From assembly GCA_905221605.1 (NCBI GenBank), contig CAJNDS010002135.1, positions 64,001-128,000 of the forward strand: a stretch of DNA of 64,000 nt. Reading direction: 5' to 3'. The notes beneath the pieces were generated by a model. That model worked only from the letters and a program-made list of their open reading frames with translations. It was not told the origin of the DNA and searched no databases. The stretch's first letter is position 1; every line of letters starts with the position of its first letter. A program made the position numbers and the translations under genes. This document shows, one piece after another, positions 46,552-58,542 of this stretch. The DNA comes from Symbiodinium natans (lineage: Eukaryota > Sar > Dinophyceae > Suessiales > Symbiodiniaceae).

Positions 46552-47904
46552 TCAGACAGTACCAAGGCGACGATGTGGAAGCGAGTGCACAAATCCTGAT
46601 AGCCTTTGCGGTCCTCCACTGAACATATCGCCAGGAGTGACAAACGTCTGCAGGCCACCTTCATGCCTAGGCGTCTCGTCAAGTGCAGCATAGCTGCTTC
46701 GGGAACGCGTCATCCTCCTGCTGAGCTTGCGGGAGAGGTACTCATCAAGCGCGCCCAACTGTCTCCAGCCTGTGTATGCTGCTAGCAAAGCCCACACCGT
46801 GCAGCCAGACAGTTGCCATTGCCAACGTCCAACCACCGCCAGATGTGCTGGGCATTCAGCACCATCTGACCGAGTTCCTTCATGGCACTGGATGCCCACA
46901 ATCAGGGCTCCCAAGGCCACCAGCACAACATAAGCGGTCAGAGCCATGATGGCCAGGACCCTGCGTCCGCAGCTTTGAGCTGATGCTGCCACAAGGGCAC
47001 AGAGGCAGTGCCACGTTAAGGCTTGTAAGCCCAGAGGCCCAAGCAAGATCGAGGCTTCGACCGACCAGGGAGCGTCCTGCGTGGGGAGGAAATCGACATC
47101 CGCGAAACCAGCGAGGAGGGTCCCCAGCCCGGATACTACCAGAAAGCTACCGAAGAGCGGTGCCAAGCAGGCCAGCAAGGGCCTCCTCCAAGTCACCAGG
47201 ATCCAGGCACCGAAAACCGATCCTGCACAACACCAGGCCAAAGAAATGCCAGGCAAACTGTTGTCCACGGCTTGAGCCCCAGCACCCACTGCGCAGTAGG
47301 CTGCCGCTGCAAAACCTCCTGCAGCACCGATGACCACCTGAGTTCCCTCGAAGCCACTATGCGCAGCCAAGCCGGCAATTCCACCTGCTGCTAGCAGCAG
47401 CGCCAGCTCCGATGGCACGTTGGGTGCAAAATCATTTCGCAACGACTCGAAATGTGCAAGCCAGGCCGCCGCCAGAGAAAAGCCGGTGATTACCAGATTC
47501 TCCCAAAGCCGTGGCCCATCCCAGGCACAGACGCAACCACATGCCAGTGCTGCCAGGGCAATGGCGGTCTGGTAGGGGCTCGTGCGCAACCAAGAACCGA
47601 AGTGCTGCACGTACGTCCTTAGCGGTGACTTGGTGACTTGACTGCGCAGCCGCACAAAGTCCTGACACATGATAGGATCGACCGTGTTCATGGATGGCTG
47701 CTGTGCTGGCAATGTTGGCAGGGACGTGGGCTCTGGAGTCATCGCATTGATCGCATCAGGCTGAAACATTGGTGCCTTGACATTCTCGAGGCCGCCTGCA
47801 GCGAATGCGTCGCCTGTCTTTGGCCAATCATACGCCCAGACAAGGTGTATTCCAGCTGCGAAGTGCCACTGGCGCATCATCACCACGCCATCTGCGGCAA
47901 GCAA
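46552..47904 (-). CDS. Multi-pass membrane protein
   Basis: A single uninterrupted frame of about 450 codons, unusual in this window, ends at 46552. At least seven and perhaps eight or nine hydrophobic segments are visible, for example TAIALAALACGCVCAW, LVITGFSLAAAWLAHF, GAAGGFAAAAYCAVGAG, LLACLAPLFGSFLVVSGLG and ILAIMALTAYVVLVALGALIVG-like helices. They are followed by a Ser/Arg-rich cytoplasmic-type tail (KLSRRMTRSRSSYAALDE). The first ~70 codons are polar, and the real start may be the ATG at 47691 (MNTVDPIM), which has a polar region before the first helix. The size and Gly/Ala-rich helices are compatible with the DUF4203/TMEM198 type, but no signature residues can be checked by eye. The role is unknown. 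Confidence 0.75.
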   Translation of the reverse strand: MLAADGVVMMRQWHFAAGIHLVWAYDWPKTGDAFAAGGLENVKAPMFQPDAINAMTPEPTSLPTLPAQQPSMNTVDPIMCQDFVRLRSQVTKSPLRTYVQHFGSWLRTSPYQTAIALAALACGCVCAWDGPRLWENLVITGFSLAAAWLAHFESLRNDFAPNVPSELALLLAAGGIAGLAAHSGFEGTQVVIGAAGGFAAAAYCAVGAGAQAVDNSLPGISLAWCCAGSVFGAWILVTWRRPLLACLAPLFGSFLVVSGLGTLLAGFADVDFLPTQDAPWSVEASILLGPLGLQALTWHCLCALVAASAQSCGRRVLAIMALTAYVVLVALGALIVGIQCHEGTRSDGAECPAHLAVVGRWQWQLSGCTVWALLAAYTGWRQLGALDEYLSRKLSRRMTRSRSSYAALDETPRHEGGLQTFVTPGDMFSGGPQRLSGFVHSLPHRRLGTV

Positions 47905-48614
47905 GCTTCCCTACAACCTTGTCAGCACGTGATGCACGAGAGAACCAAGTTGCTTCAACCTTTGCATGGGCCTGTGTGACCTCTCACTCTCAGTTGCTCG
48001 TCTTCGGGCTTATGGTCAGTAGCAGCTCACATGTGGTCCCATGCTAGGCGCAGCCGGCGAGGCGATACGCTCGCTGCTGAGCCAGAATCTTACAGTCTCC
48101 TCTCTACATTCTCTACCACGTGGAAGGCAACATGCCCCAAAGATGTCCCAAAGCGATGCTTGAAAGCAACGCTTGAAACTTCGCGGACGCAGACAACATT
48201 GGCCTCCGTCTGCGGCGGCTGCCTGAAGCCGATCCGAAAATGTTCTGTCTGGTCGCGAGCAAAGGCCTGCGCTCAGGGACATCCACACAACATAAACATG
48301 CTCCTTCGCAACACACAATCTGCTGAGGCTAAGGGCTGGCTAAGGCCAAGGGCTTCTCGCGTGCGGCGCTCAAGCGAATGAGAAGTGTGAAAAAAGAGCA
48401 AGGTGCTTCAAGTCTTCGAGCCTCGCCACAGGCACCCACCAATACGCTGGCGCCCAAACACCTGGAAGGCACAATGGATGGTTTCATGTTGCTTCGACTG
48501 CAAGGCGCCGTGCTGACTCTAGAGTTCTGGAGCTCCTTTCGCCTCCACCTCTGCTGGCAGCACTTCTTTTTTCAGTTGCACAAGGACGACATCCCGCAGG
48601 TTTGCTGGGAGGCA
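47905..48614. other. No feature recognised
   Basis: Only short frames without coding character are seen on either strand. The 5' end of the membrane-protein gene should lie at the left edge of this stretch. Confidence 0.5.
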
Positions 48615-48872
48615 TCAGCTCGCCTCGGCGCAATCCCAATCTATTGAACCCGCGCCCATTGACAAGTTGGCCAGAGTGTTGAGAAGGCACAAATTGGCAC
48701 ACAAGTCTCGAATAGAGATATCGAGATACCCAAGAGCCGAAAGCCAAAGCAGCCCAGCTTCCCTTCGCTGCTTCGCTGGTGGGGGCAAATCGAAGTCCAC
48801 TAGCCAGGGACCTCCAGCCACGAGTTTCAGCGCTGTCGAGAGAATCCATGCTGCCAATTGACTGCTGCTCAA
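48615..48872 (-). CDS. Exon candidate, helical protein, unknown
   Basis: The minus-strand frame has helix-like patterning: SSQLAAWILSTALKLVAGG, then DFDLPPPAKQRREAGLLW and CANLCLLNTLANLS, ending at a stop at 48615. It lies downstream, on the same strand, of the exon at 49209-49323 and could belong to the same gene. The left end may be a donor rather than the stop. No family is recognised. Confidence 0.38.
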   Translation of the reverse strand: MSSSQLAAWILSTALKLVAGGPWLVDFDLPPPAKQRREAGLLWLSALGYLDISIRDLCANLCLLNTLANLSMGAGSIDWDCAEAS

Positions 48873-49208
48873 TGACTAAATCATGAGTCTCTCAAGATCG
48901 AGCTGAAGTGTTGTTCGAAGCAGAGGTTCATCGAATGCCCGGCCAGCTTTGATCAAGTGCGCAATCCAATGAAACTTGCATCAGCTTCCAGGCTTCTGTG
49001 TTCTTGCTGTTGCACAATCCCAACAGACCAAAGGCATTCTACGCGTTTGCCCACTCCCGTCCCCACAGTAGCAGAGTGGCTCTCTGGTGGATGGGCTCCT
49101 TCCTCAGTGGAGGGCTTACATGTAACAGGATGACAGAACTGTCCTGGCTGTACGCTCCGACCTTTCGTCTTGACATGAGTTGAGATCTTCTGCTCTGATG
49201 TCTTCTGC

Positions 49209-49323
49209 ATTCTTCGAGCCGGGTTGCGATCCGCCGTCGAAGCCGCTCATCTGAGAGCTCCCGCAGCTCTGCATCCGGCAAGGAATCCCAAGCCATCCAC
49301 ATGGCGAAGAGGTGTTGCACGTC
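49209..49323 (-). CDS. Exon candidate, charged helical protein
   Basis: After a GGCAG/G acceptor the frame reads DVQHLFAMWMAWDSLPDAE and then ELRELSDERLRRRIATRLEE, an obviously helical, charged segment. The exon probably ends near 49209. It is likely part of the same gene as 48615-48872. The function is unknown. Confidence 0.42.
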
Positions 49324-51178
49324 CTGCCCGCTTTCTCAAGCGATTACATCTTATGAGTCTTCTGAGTGAACAAGGATCGTCCTGAGAGCAGTACCGAACC
49401 AACAGCGGAGGCAGTGGTCGAAGCTTCCAAACCTGTCAGGATGTAGCCCGACGGCGACGAGACAGACAAAGACATCCATCTTGCAAAAAGTACCTGGCGC
49501 ACTCTAAAGGAGCCCCTACCGAAAGACGGACTTGACTTGCCCAAGAAAAGCAGCATCTGCACCGCCTGCATGAGAGCTTTCTTTCTTCGACTGAGTCATA
49601 ATGAGCTACATTCTCAACCTCATCCCCTGGTGCGCCTGCATCTTGCCACCCTTCTCTGGCACGAACATTTGTGTCCCGGCAACTTTGATGCCTTTGGCCT
49701 CCTGTCAGCAACATATGAGTACTGCAGCTCATATGCGAGTCCATTGTTGCAAACAATTCAGTAGTACCCTGAAGCACCACGTCATGTGTGCCATAGTGCC
49801 ACAATTCATTGAAGTTCGCGGGGCACTTGGTACTGGAGAAATCCCTGACAACGGCGGGCCTGGTGCTCCTGGTAAGACAAGACCTGCCCAAGCCTCACAA
49901 GGCACCGACACAACACTCTCATTCCGTGATCCCCTGCAAGCGGCATGGGCTCGGAAAAGGAAACTTGGAGGAAGTCCTTCTGTGACTTCTGTGTGTCTGC
50001 ACCTTACCATACCTTTATCTCGAGCCATGCAGCGCTTTGGCCATGCCAGGAAGCTGACCCGACCGCTGGCCCGACTGATGTGTGAAGAGTACCTGCAAGT
50101 CCAACCTTAGTGTCGCGGGAACGACCTTTTTCGGGCTTCATAATTGACTTATGGGCTCCTCTCTGACCAGGAGAATCATGCTCCAAACAGAAATGAAAAG
50201 ATTGAACAAGAAAGGCTTCAGACAAACAGCACATTTGCGAGCCGAACTCCGTGCAAGTGGTGCAGGGCGTCTGCATCACTGCGGCAGTCGTAGAGCAACT
50301 TGATGACGTTGGCACTCTCCAACAGCTCCTATCAACAAGATATTACAAGATCATTCGTGCTCCGGGAAACCTTCGTAAGTATCGTGAAGACGTGCAGTCC
50401 TTCAAGCCGCTGGCAAAAGCAGCCTCGCCCAACGTATAAACATCAAAGAGGTAGACCGCCCGCTCTCGTGAACACACCTGTGGTGCTACAGCGCTCAAGT
50501 CTGCACGTCAGCGCTAGCAGCAGCGAGTGTTTGAGTCAGGGCTGTGCTGCACCAAAACTTTTCCAAGACAATCTGGAACCTAGATACATATCTAGATGAC
50601 ATGAGCAGTTCTTCGATGCCCGCGAAACGTCTCACAACCGCCCACCTGGATGATGCAGATCTCACCACCGCGGCCCAAGTCAATGCCCTTGTCTTCATGA
50701 AAATGGCATACCGACAGATTCATCGCGCATGCCAAAAAAGAGCCACACGACCTGCTGAAGTAGTTGTTGGAGAGGCCTCCACATCCACCGCGATGGCATC
50801 CGCCTGGTCTAAGAACTTCAGAAACTTCGGGTCAGCTGGGGAAAGTTTCACGCCCATGCATCCGAAAACGCTTCCACCAGCTACAGAGCGGGCAAGATTT
50901 ACAAGCACCCCGGCAGCCCTCGCACAACTCGAGCTTGAACGACAAGCGCATGCTACACCACAGAAATCACATCCATCACGCCGTGGTGCTCGTAGCAGCA
51001 CGTCACACACGGAACGGCAGTCGCTGACTTCATCCTTGGCTACTCAAGGGCTAAGCGTGAGCTAGTCAACAACTCCGATGACAGCACAGAAAAATCTTCT
51101 GACTTCTGCTGCTGTGTCTATCCAGAAGGGCTCCACAGAGTCCTCGTCCTCATCCTTCCGGTCAGCAATTGCTACTTC
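49324..51178. other. No resolved gene; ambiguous frames near 50500-51060
   Basis: Between 50495 and 51065 both strands carry fairly protein-like frames. The plus strand is Ser/Thr/Ala-rich. The minus strand reads RFAGIEELLMSSRYVSRFQ and ADPKFLKFLDQADAIAVDV in different frames. Given the minus-strand bias of the window I favour minus-strand exons, but I cannot set boundaries. Confidence 0.35.
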
Positions 51179-51556
51179 CTAGTCCGCAACAGAAGTGCTT
51201 GCAGAGGCAGCGCCGTCCTCCACCTCTTCCACGTTCTCATCCTTTCCTTCCAACTTCTCTTCTTCCGAGTCTTCCCAAAAGCATTCTTCGTCCTGACCCC
51301 TCTGCTCTGTCGTTGTAGCAGCTCCTTCTTCGTCTTGCTCCGCCAGCCCTGCGCAAGCTTCCGTAGTTTCCCCTTCCCATTCTTCTCCTTCCCAAGCCTC
51401 CTCCCCTTCCCAAGCCTCCACCCCTTCCCAAGCCTCCTCCCCTTCCCACGACTCCTTTCCGTCCCACGCCTCCTTTCCTTCCCGCGCCTCCTCCCCTTCC
51501 CAAGCCTCCTCCCCTTCCCAAGTCTCCTTTTTCCAAAGCTCATCTACATCCTCTTC
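51179..51556 (-). CDS. Acidic protein with Trp-Glu-Gly-Glu-Glu-Ala tandem repeats
   Basis: After a CCAG/G acceptor at 51557 the frame reads EEDVDELWKKETWEGEEA and then about nine copies of a six-residue unit W-E-G-E-E-A, with variants REGKEA, WDGKES and WEGVEA. A non-repetitive acidic tail follows (DEECFWEDSEEEKLEGKD) and a stop at 51179. The repeat corresponds to an 18-bp minisatellite at about 51370-51535. Net charge is strongly negative, with regularly spaced tryptophans. The N-terminal exons are not identified. I know of no matching family, and the role (chaperone-like, nucleolar or scaffold) cannot be inferred. Confidence 0.5.
   Translation of the reverse strand, partial: EEDVDELWKKETWEGEEAWEGEEAREGKEAWDGKESWEGEEAWEGVEAWEGEEAWEGEEWEGETTEACAGLAEQDEEGAATTTEQRGQDEECFWEDSEEEKLEGKDENVEEVEDGAASASTSVAD
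51370..51535 (-). repeat. 18-bp minisatellite within the acidic ORF
   Basis: On the plus strand the unit is TCCCCTTCCCAAGCCTCC with point variants, in about nine copies. The length keeps the reading frame. Confidence 0.9.
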
Positions 51557-52715
51557 CTGGTGCGGAAGCGTTACACCGAACAACCATCGATGGTGAACGC
51601 GCAGCTTAGGCAGGCACAGCTTGGATCGCCCCCATGTCAACTCACAGATCGCCGTTCACGGGTGCCCTTCCATTCTTGGATGAAGACACTGGAACTGTGG
51701 CAGCTGTCGCGCTTCGTTAAGGGCCTCCCGGCCTCCAAGCTGGAGATATTGACCCCAGAGAGCAGATGACCAGAAGCAAGGGCACATCTGCTTCATCCTC
51801 GACATCATCCTCAAGGCCCTCGAGCCCTAATTCAATTGCAAAGCACTGCCACCACTGAACTGTCGGGCTTGAAAGGCTGGAGTCTGCTGTGCTGACACTA
51901 CCAACTGCTCTGGAGGCAAGCCTTCACAAGAACATTGAGCCGATGCACGACAAGTAGCTCACATTTTGAAGCAGAACACGGGCCGGGGAGGAATTAGACT
52001 ACGGGGCATGTCTCCCAGCGATGTTTCTGAATCTTGCAAAAAAGCCGGCCTGCAGACCGTCGGGTAGAGACTCGGATGGTCCACCGGCCGGCGGCGAGTG
52101 AAGCCCATCTGGTTCCAAGGAGCTCGTCTGAAACAGTCAACAGCAACCGTTGCAGCCGTTGCAGCAATAAGTTTGATGGCTGGAATCTAAGAGAGCAAAC
52201 GATGGAAATTTATACCTGGAAGCTAGTGTCAGGCTTTCCCCTGTTAAAACCGAGAAAGTGAAACGAAGGGGTGTGCGGGGTGGGGGCGGGGTAGGGGTTG
52301 GGCGCATGATGGGTCGGGGGTGTGGGGGGTGGCGGGGAGGGGTGATGGGGGGGTCGAGGGGGCTGTGCCCTGCGCTGCCCTGCTCTGCCCTGCCCTGGCC
52401 TGGCCTGGCCTGGCCTACCCTGCCTGTCTGCCTGCCTGCCTCTGTCTGTGTGTACATAACACCTATGAAGATAGAATAATGCTTGCACAGCATAAATCTG
52501 CTGGTCAGGGGTTCACCCGCACCACTCCCGGCTTTGTATTTCGGAATTCGTCTTTCGAACCCTCCAGAGCTCGTGTCAGGTAGTGCTGCACATACCCAAC
52601 CCTCCTGGCTCCTTGATGAAAACCCCTGCCTTCGGCTACACACCTGCTTTCCATAGTCGCCATTTCAGTTCACCATCTGGGGGTTGATTTAAAAGAATGA
52701 GGCCGACTAGGGCCC
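51557..52715. other. No supported gene; pyrimidine/purine simple repeats
   Basis: A G-rich stretch (52265-52360) is followed by CCCTG/GGCCT/CTGCC repeats to 52445. Frames through it are low complexity. Confidence 0.45.
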
Positions 52716-53395
52716 CTAAAGACTATTCAAGGAAAATCCTAGATCCACTGTTGTCCGACCCGGAGCAGCTGGGGACAAGGCTATGGGAAGGCCCTCGAAT
52801 GTCGTCACGGCATCCTCGATGCGCACGGCAAAGTAAAGCCCGCTTGGGGTCATCCTGGCAGGGATGAAGAGCCACGCAGTGAGCAGAAAACAAGCATCGG
52901 CGCATACTGCGCACACTATCCCATCAGTTCCGAGTTCCAAGCTTTACAGGCGCATTGCCGAAGACCAGACCTAGGGCCACAAGCGACGGAATGGGCGAGG
53001 ATCGAAGTGGATGCAGAATGGCTGCAATGGATCAGAAAAGGCCAGGTGTCCAACAATTCGTAGCAAGCTCCTGGCAAGAACTATTCACGCAGACAGAGAC
53101 CCCTTGTTGCCGAGAGACACCTAGAACATGAGAGCAAAGAAGGGCGCATGCGAAGTGCACCCGGCTTGTCAAACACTACCCTGCTTCGATACTCTGCAGG
53201 AAAATTCTTGCGTCTGTCCTGTGGCTCGCGTCGCATGGCTGTCCGATTGCCGTTGAGCAGCAAGCAGTGGTCCTCGTGCTCAGCTGTGTCTCGGACCCTT
53301 GAAACCCCCAAGCCAAATCCGAAAGTTGCCTGTAGTCGTTCTGAGAAGAACGTGAAGCCGAGCTGGTGGTCGACCCGCGAAAACCGGCCTGCGAC
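52716..53395 (-). CDS. Candidate gene, two or more exons, unknown
   Basis: Two minus-strand segments are protein-like. The first (about 53395-53150) reads VDHQLGFTFFSERLQATFG, DTAEHEDHCLLLNGNRTAM and NFPAEYRSRVVFDKPGALR. The second (about 52910-52716) contains a hydrophobic stretch (CFLLTAWLFIPARM) and then SGLYFAVRIEDAVTTFEGL and a stop at 52716. The splice sites between them were not settled. A third segment just upstream (VFLRDVTLMMQMMSQAGF) could be the preceding exon in another phase. The composition suggests a membrane-associated protein. No family is recognised. Confidence 0.42.
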
Positions 53396-56300
53396 ATCAT
53401 CTGCATCATCAAAGTGACATCACGAAGGAACACATTTTTGCCTTGCACCCAGACATCAGCAATTCAACGTGCTAAAATGCCATGCACATGCACAGGTCTG
53501 TACAGGTCCCACCTGCGCTGGAGTCCAAGCTAAGAAGCCTCTGGCGAATGCGTTTGAACGTATCGCGCGCCGCTTCCGTAACCTGGCCACAATGTCCGAG
53601 GCACAACATGGACCCTCAACGGTCCGTGCTATTCTTGCTAGTGGTAACACAAGGAAATATTTGTAACAGCGCCCTGCGACATCCTACGACTCGCCAAGTC
53701 TAGTGACTCTGGTGCCTTGCCCTGTCTGCCCGTCTCTTCTTACATCTCTTACTGAAGCGAAGTAGGAGCCTCGACCACCCCGAACCCAACAAATGTGGCC
53801 AAATGAAGTTTCTCACAGAAAAGGACCCGGCCTCCTCAATCATCCGGCCATGCAAGGAGACAAAAAGCCCTTCGCCGACTAACCTGACAGACGTGTGCAA
53901 TGAAGCTTAACTTTATCCACGCGCCGAGAGTTCTTCCATCTGATTTTTGGCAGGGGGAACTCTTCGAGAGCTACGAAATCTTGGGGTCGCCACCTTTGCA
54001 CTCCAAGCAGGTATTTGTCAGTGCCGACCTGAACAAGTGAAGAAGCTGCACCACATGGTCACAGAATTTGGGGGTCTTCCTGACCATCAAGAGCCCAACC
54101 AGTCCTTCGAAAAAAACTGACAGCAACTATGCCAGCCTGGACGAGGCCGACAAGAAAAAAGTTGACGAACTGAGTCCTCATGCGCCACTCACGAAACCAG
54201 AGAAGCGGTGGGGGTGTCGCGAGGCTACGAAAGTTTCATCATCCCTTGCTACATGCACAGGTTTCAGATGGTTTGAGGCTGGAAAAAGCCTTTTGTAGAA
54301 TCCAAGAAAACATGTCGCTGCAGCTGTGGTGGCCCGGAGGGCATAAGAGATGCTTGGTTCCAGACCCATCCCTGCGGCTGTTGGGCTGCAGCGATGTGAC
54401 CTGCATACACCGAGCCGGGAAGAAGCGGAGGATAGGGCGGCCATTGCCACCGTGGCCCATAATGCTATACAGCAAGGGCTTCGATGGCTCTTACATGTCG
54501 ACATGTCAATCTTTGCCAGGACATCCCAACGCCTCGGAGATGTTATCAAGCGTCCTGATCTTGCACCTGTCAGACTCCAAGACAGTTGATCAACATCCAT
54601 GCCAACAGGACCCTGGCGCAGCGCCCCTCTCATACTTACAACCCGCACAGGTGAAGGATGAGCTCGGACTCCAACATCCGGCAGAAGTCCCGAAGGTTTT
54701 TTCTTGCAGACTTCGAGATGGCAACCTGTCCAGCGTGGAAAGCGTAGGGCGAATTCAAGCTTCTGAGCTCCCCCTGAATGCTCTGAAAAATACAACTCTG
54801 GACACACACTGAAAGGCCACCAGCCTCAGGCACGCCTTGCAGCATCATGCGACAGTTTTGACCCAATGCCTGTCGGAAAGCATGACAAAACAGATCCTTG
54901 CATCTGCAGGGGCTTCTGCAATGCATAGGCAATGCATATATCTATCGAGTAATTATGCACAACGGAAATACCTTGCTGGCCTGAGTTTAGGGCAGGAGGC
55001 AGTGAGTTTGGGGAAAATCAAAATCAGAGCTTCCCCCAGCTGCGGCTGCCGTCACATGTTGTGTGCTAGCGAAGCTCGGCTAGACCGCGTTGCATGCATG
55101 TTCTGCTCTCGCCCAACTCTGATGAAGAAGCACCCCGTAAATCTCAAAGTCGAAAGTCAAAGCAGCCGACACGCAGCTGCAATGTTCCGCACCTCTTCTC
55201 TGGGAAAGCCCGTCAGAGCAGTAAAGCCTGATTGCAGCGACCCGGACATGCTCAGACATTCAACGGCTCAATGTTCTGACACGAAAAACACAAAGTCTCT
55301 CAGACACAACAGCCCGCCTGTGCTCACACCTACAATCAAGCAGTCGTGCAATTGCAAATCCGCTATGAGAGCTGGCTCCTGCACAAAAATGACATGGCTG
55401 ACCCATGAACCCATGGAACACAGTACCCTCATTAGGGGCTTGTAATTAACTTCGCCGTCATCCAGATGTCAGTCTGGGAGTGTCCTCTTCATCGTCCAGG
55501 ATGTACCCAGCTCGCCTGTAGCCGGAGGCAACCTGATCAGAAGCTCTCGCTCAGTCACTGATAGTGCAAATTAGCATGAGCAAACCACAAACAGCATGGC
55601 CTCACTGCTACTGGCAGCGGGCTCACTCGATGCTGTGGCTACCTCAGGGCTCCCGGTGGTCTGAGAGTGCACCACTGGTCTCTATGCCGCAAAGCTCACT
55701 CTCCACTATGCTCGCGGGAACTGGGAGAAACTGGCACTCGCTTGCGACAGAATCCAGCAAAATGGCACGTCGGTAAGCAAGCCCTAGCAAGCCCTGTCTG
55801 GCGTTTGGTCTTGGGCTCTTGCTTCTATGCGGTCTACCATGGCACCCACCTTGGATCACTCGGGCCACGAGCAATGTAGCACCATCTATGTCAGATAGCA
55901 GCCCCCTCTGAGCCCGCGACCCTTGCAGGGTCTTGGGCACAAGCACATCACGCCATAAGACCAATCTCTAGGTCGAAGGTACTGGGGGCCCTCAAACGGC
56001 AAGAGAGGCCCATAAGCAAACTGACTGCCTGGGGTTTCGGGTGCTGGTGTGGTCGTCTTCGTTGGTTGGTGATTTGTGTCTTGCAACCAAGGTCTAGATT
56101 TGCATGCACAGGGCATTGTCGAATAGATGCAACTAGCTCAAACAAGAAGCTTCTCAGTTGCCCTATCAGGCTCCATTCTTGGCCGACTTCTTCTTGCATT
56201 TGTAGCCGTGTGAAGCCCATGGTGTGATGATTGAACCATGGCACGTCCACGTAGGCAAACTTGCATCTTGCAAAGGTCTTGCAATGGTCGTGCTGGCAAA

Positions 56301-57656
56301 GGGGCGTTCTTCATGAAGTTTGGTCTTTCACACATTGCACACGCATGTTAGGCTGGGCAGTAACAAACTCCCAACTTCCTGTTGCCAGATGGCCTACATG
56401 CTGCTGCGGGCCCTGTTTCTCCAAGGGAGGAACGTTGACATAGAGCTATCAAGGCTCTGGCATTTAAAGCACTCATGCGCTTGTTGGCATGGTGTGTCTT
56501 TGTACCCCTATCACATGCGACAATTGGTCTCAGTGCTTGTGTGTTGGTTGCCGGCACTTACATTCGCGTGCCCACAAAGAACCACAATTTAGAGAAGTGG
56601 CCTTCGTAGTAGCTTGTGGGACTGACTACATTAACTCCGGGTTGCTCCCTCAACCAGCCGCAGCTGGGAGCACGAGCCTGCGTCAACAGACAACCAAATA
56701 GGCGGGGGAGAGGGAGAAAGGGACCGAAGAGAGAGGGAGCGAAGAGCGAGAGAGAGAGGGAATGGTGAGAGGGCCGGTAAGAGAAACAGAGAACAAATAA
56801 ATGACTATAAATGACTAACATGCGAAGGAACGGAGGGTTAGCGGGAGCTGGGGAGAGCGAGAGCTTTCAGGAGGCTTCCTTGGAGACCCGCTCGAGGAGT
56901 CAACCTTCGCGATCCTGCACGCAGAAACTCTGAAAACAGCATAGTGAGACACATGAAAAGAGAAGGCAAGAAGGGGTCTGCCACTTTGGAGGCCTCATCC
57001 AACATGGCCAGCAGAGCCTCAGTGGGAAGCGAGGCAGTGCACCCAGCGAGTAGGCTGGAAAGTGCCAGCTATTCTCAAAACCGTTTTTAGTTCGATAGGC
57101 ACCTCCATGGACGGAACTTCGTCAGTTGTTGCGCCGTCCTGCATCGCTGCATAACTCTTGGCCCCTTCAACTAGCGTGCGCATAACACTGGAAATGCCCT
57201 GCTGGGCCGTGCTCCTGCACGCTCTCGCTGACTGCTGCTGTGGTTATTGTGGATCTTGTCTGTGCCTGCAGACTTCCGGTGGGCATAGCACAAAAAAGAG
57301 CCACTCCCGGCTATGTCAATGCCATCCCAAGCGCATACAGTTTGGTGCATTCAAGTCAGTGCCTCCAGATTCTCACCCTGCGGCTGTACTGCAACCGGCC
57401 TGAGAGTGAAGATGGCCGAGCTCGGGAAAACCGCATCATTACCAGTCATGCTCCAAGTATCTCCAATTTGTGGTTGAGATCGCAGGGAACCCGCTCGCCA
57501 CGTGAAGTTGCGGATGGCTTTCACGGTTGAGAGCTTAAGAGGCTAGAGTGACTAGAGTCTCTGACCCAAGGCAGCAATCATCAGCAAAACAGCTGTCTGA
57601 TTGTGGAACATGATCAGGCACGGGCGCTGCGCCAAATGAAGAACTAAAGCCTGCGT
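53396..57656. other. No supported gene
   Basis: Long frames occur on both strands at 54180-54810 and on plus at 54837-55445, but they are Cys/Ser/His-rich and unpatterned. A plus-strand frame near 54110-54200 (ASLDEADKKKVDEL) is briefly exon-like. A GA-rich purine tract lies at 56700-56780. Confidence 0.4.
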
Positions 57657-58012
57657 TCAACGTTCAAGCAAGACACTGATCGGGAAGGATGCAACTTCGC
57701 TCAGGCAACCTCCGCGGCGTCGTCGCGCAGCTGGCTTTTCCTGGCCAAGACCCGACTCCGGCATTGCAACGACAAGCTTTCGACGCGCCTGAACCGGGGC
57801 CGACTCGGGATCGGCAGCCTTAGGGATCCCGGTGGACTCGGCCACAGGTCGCAGCACCGGCTCCTCCTGCTCCTGTGTGGGCAGCTTGAGGGTGCAAGGG
57901 ATGTGCAAGGGGCCCTTGCAAGTCGCTTCGGTTGCTTGCGGCCCACCTTGGCCTCTGGAGCTCTGGCATCATCCTCCCCCAGCATGGCAAGCAAGGCCTG
58001 CCGAGTTCCCAT
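57657..58012 (-). CDS. Small basic/acidic protein, two exons, unknown
   Basis: Exon A (58012-57920) starts at ATG and reads MGTRQALLAMLGEDDAR, ending KRL. A 47-nt GC-AG intron (57873-57919) joins in phase to exon B (57872-57657), reading EQEEPVLRPVAES, then ARRKLVVAMPESGLGQEK, an arginine cluster, and a stop. Together they give about 102 residues. The start might instead be an upstream ATG in the same frame at 58039. Charged, probably disordered in part; the arginine cluster could be a nuclear signal. No family is recognised. Confidence 0.48.
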
Positions 58013-58542
58013 GGTCCAAGCACAAGACACAGCGGCCACTTAATAGGATTTGACTGCTTCGCTCTGAGCCACACATGCAAAGTGGGCTGCCTCCATGGAT
58101 GGAATCTCTTCCTATGCACAAGGAACTGCGGGGGGAGCTGCTGTAAGTTGAGGGTTTCAGCCACAGTTACCACTGCTGAAACACATGCATAATTTAAAGA
58201 CACAACGCTGTGCAATCCTCCATTCTGACAGTGCTTTCCGTCTCCACTGTCAACCGCTACGCCAATCTGCTGTTTACTTTTGTTGGATTGTTGAGCCAAG
58301 TCTTATCTTGATTGTTTTCCGGGCATGTGCTCCTTGGGTCCTTGACTTCACTGAGATTTGCCCTTTGGATTTGAGTCCAACCAAACACGGGAAACAATGT
58401 GCTGGTTGAAACAGATGCAAAACAACCCCATCTGCCCATTCTGCCCAGAAGTGCGCGAATTCAAGCTTCGCGGTCTCAACTTGTGTTTCTTCCCAACCCA
58501 ACTCAGCACAGTTCCAACATGTTCCAACCCAAGAACCGGCTT

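Noticed and set aside
45713-46599. Long open frames on both strands through the triplet array
   Set aside because: Trinucleotide repeats lack stops in every frame. The peptides are homopolymers with no flanking coding character.
54178-54812. Overlapping ~210-codon frames on both strands
   Set aside because: The two are of similar length, neither has helical or strand patterning or a motif, and strand cannot be chosen.
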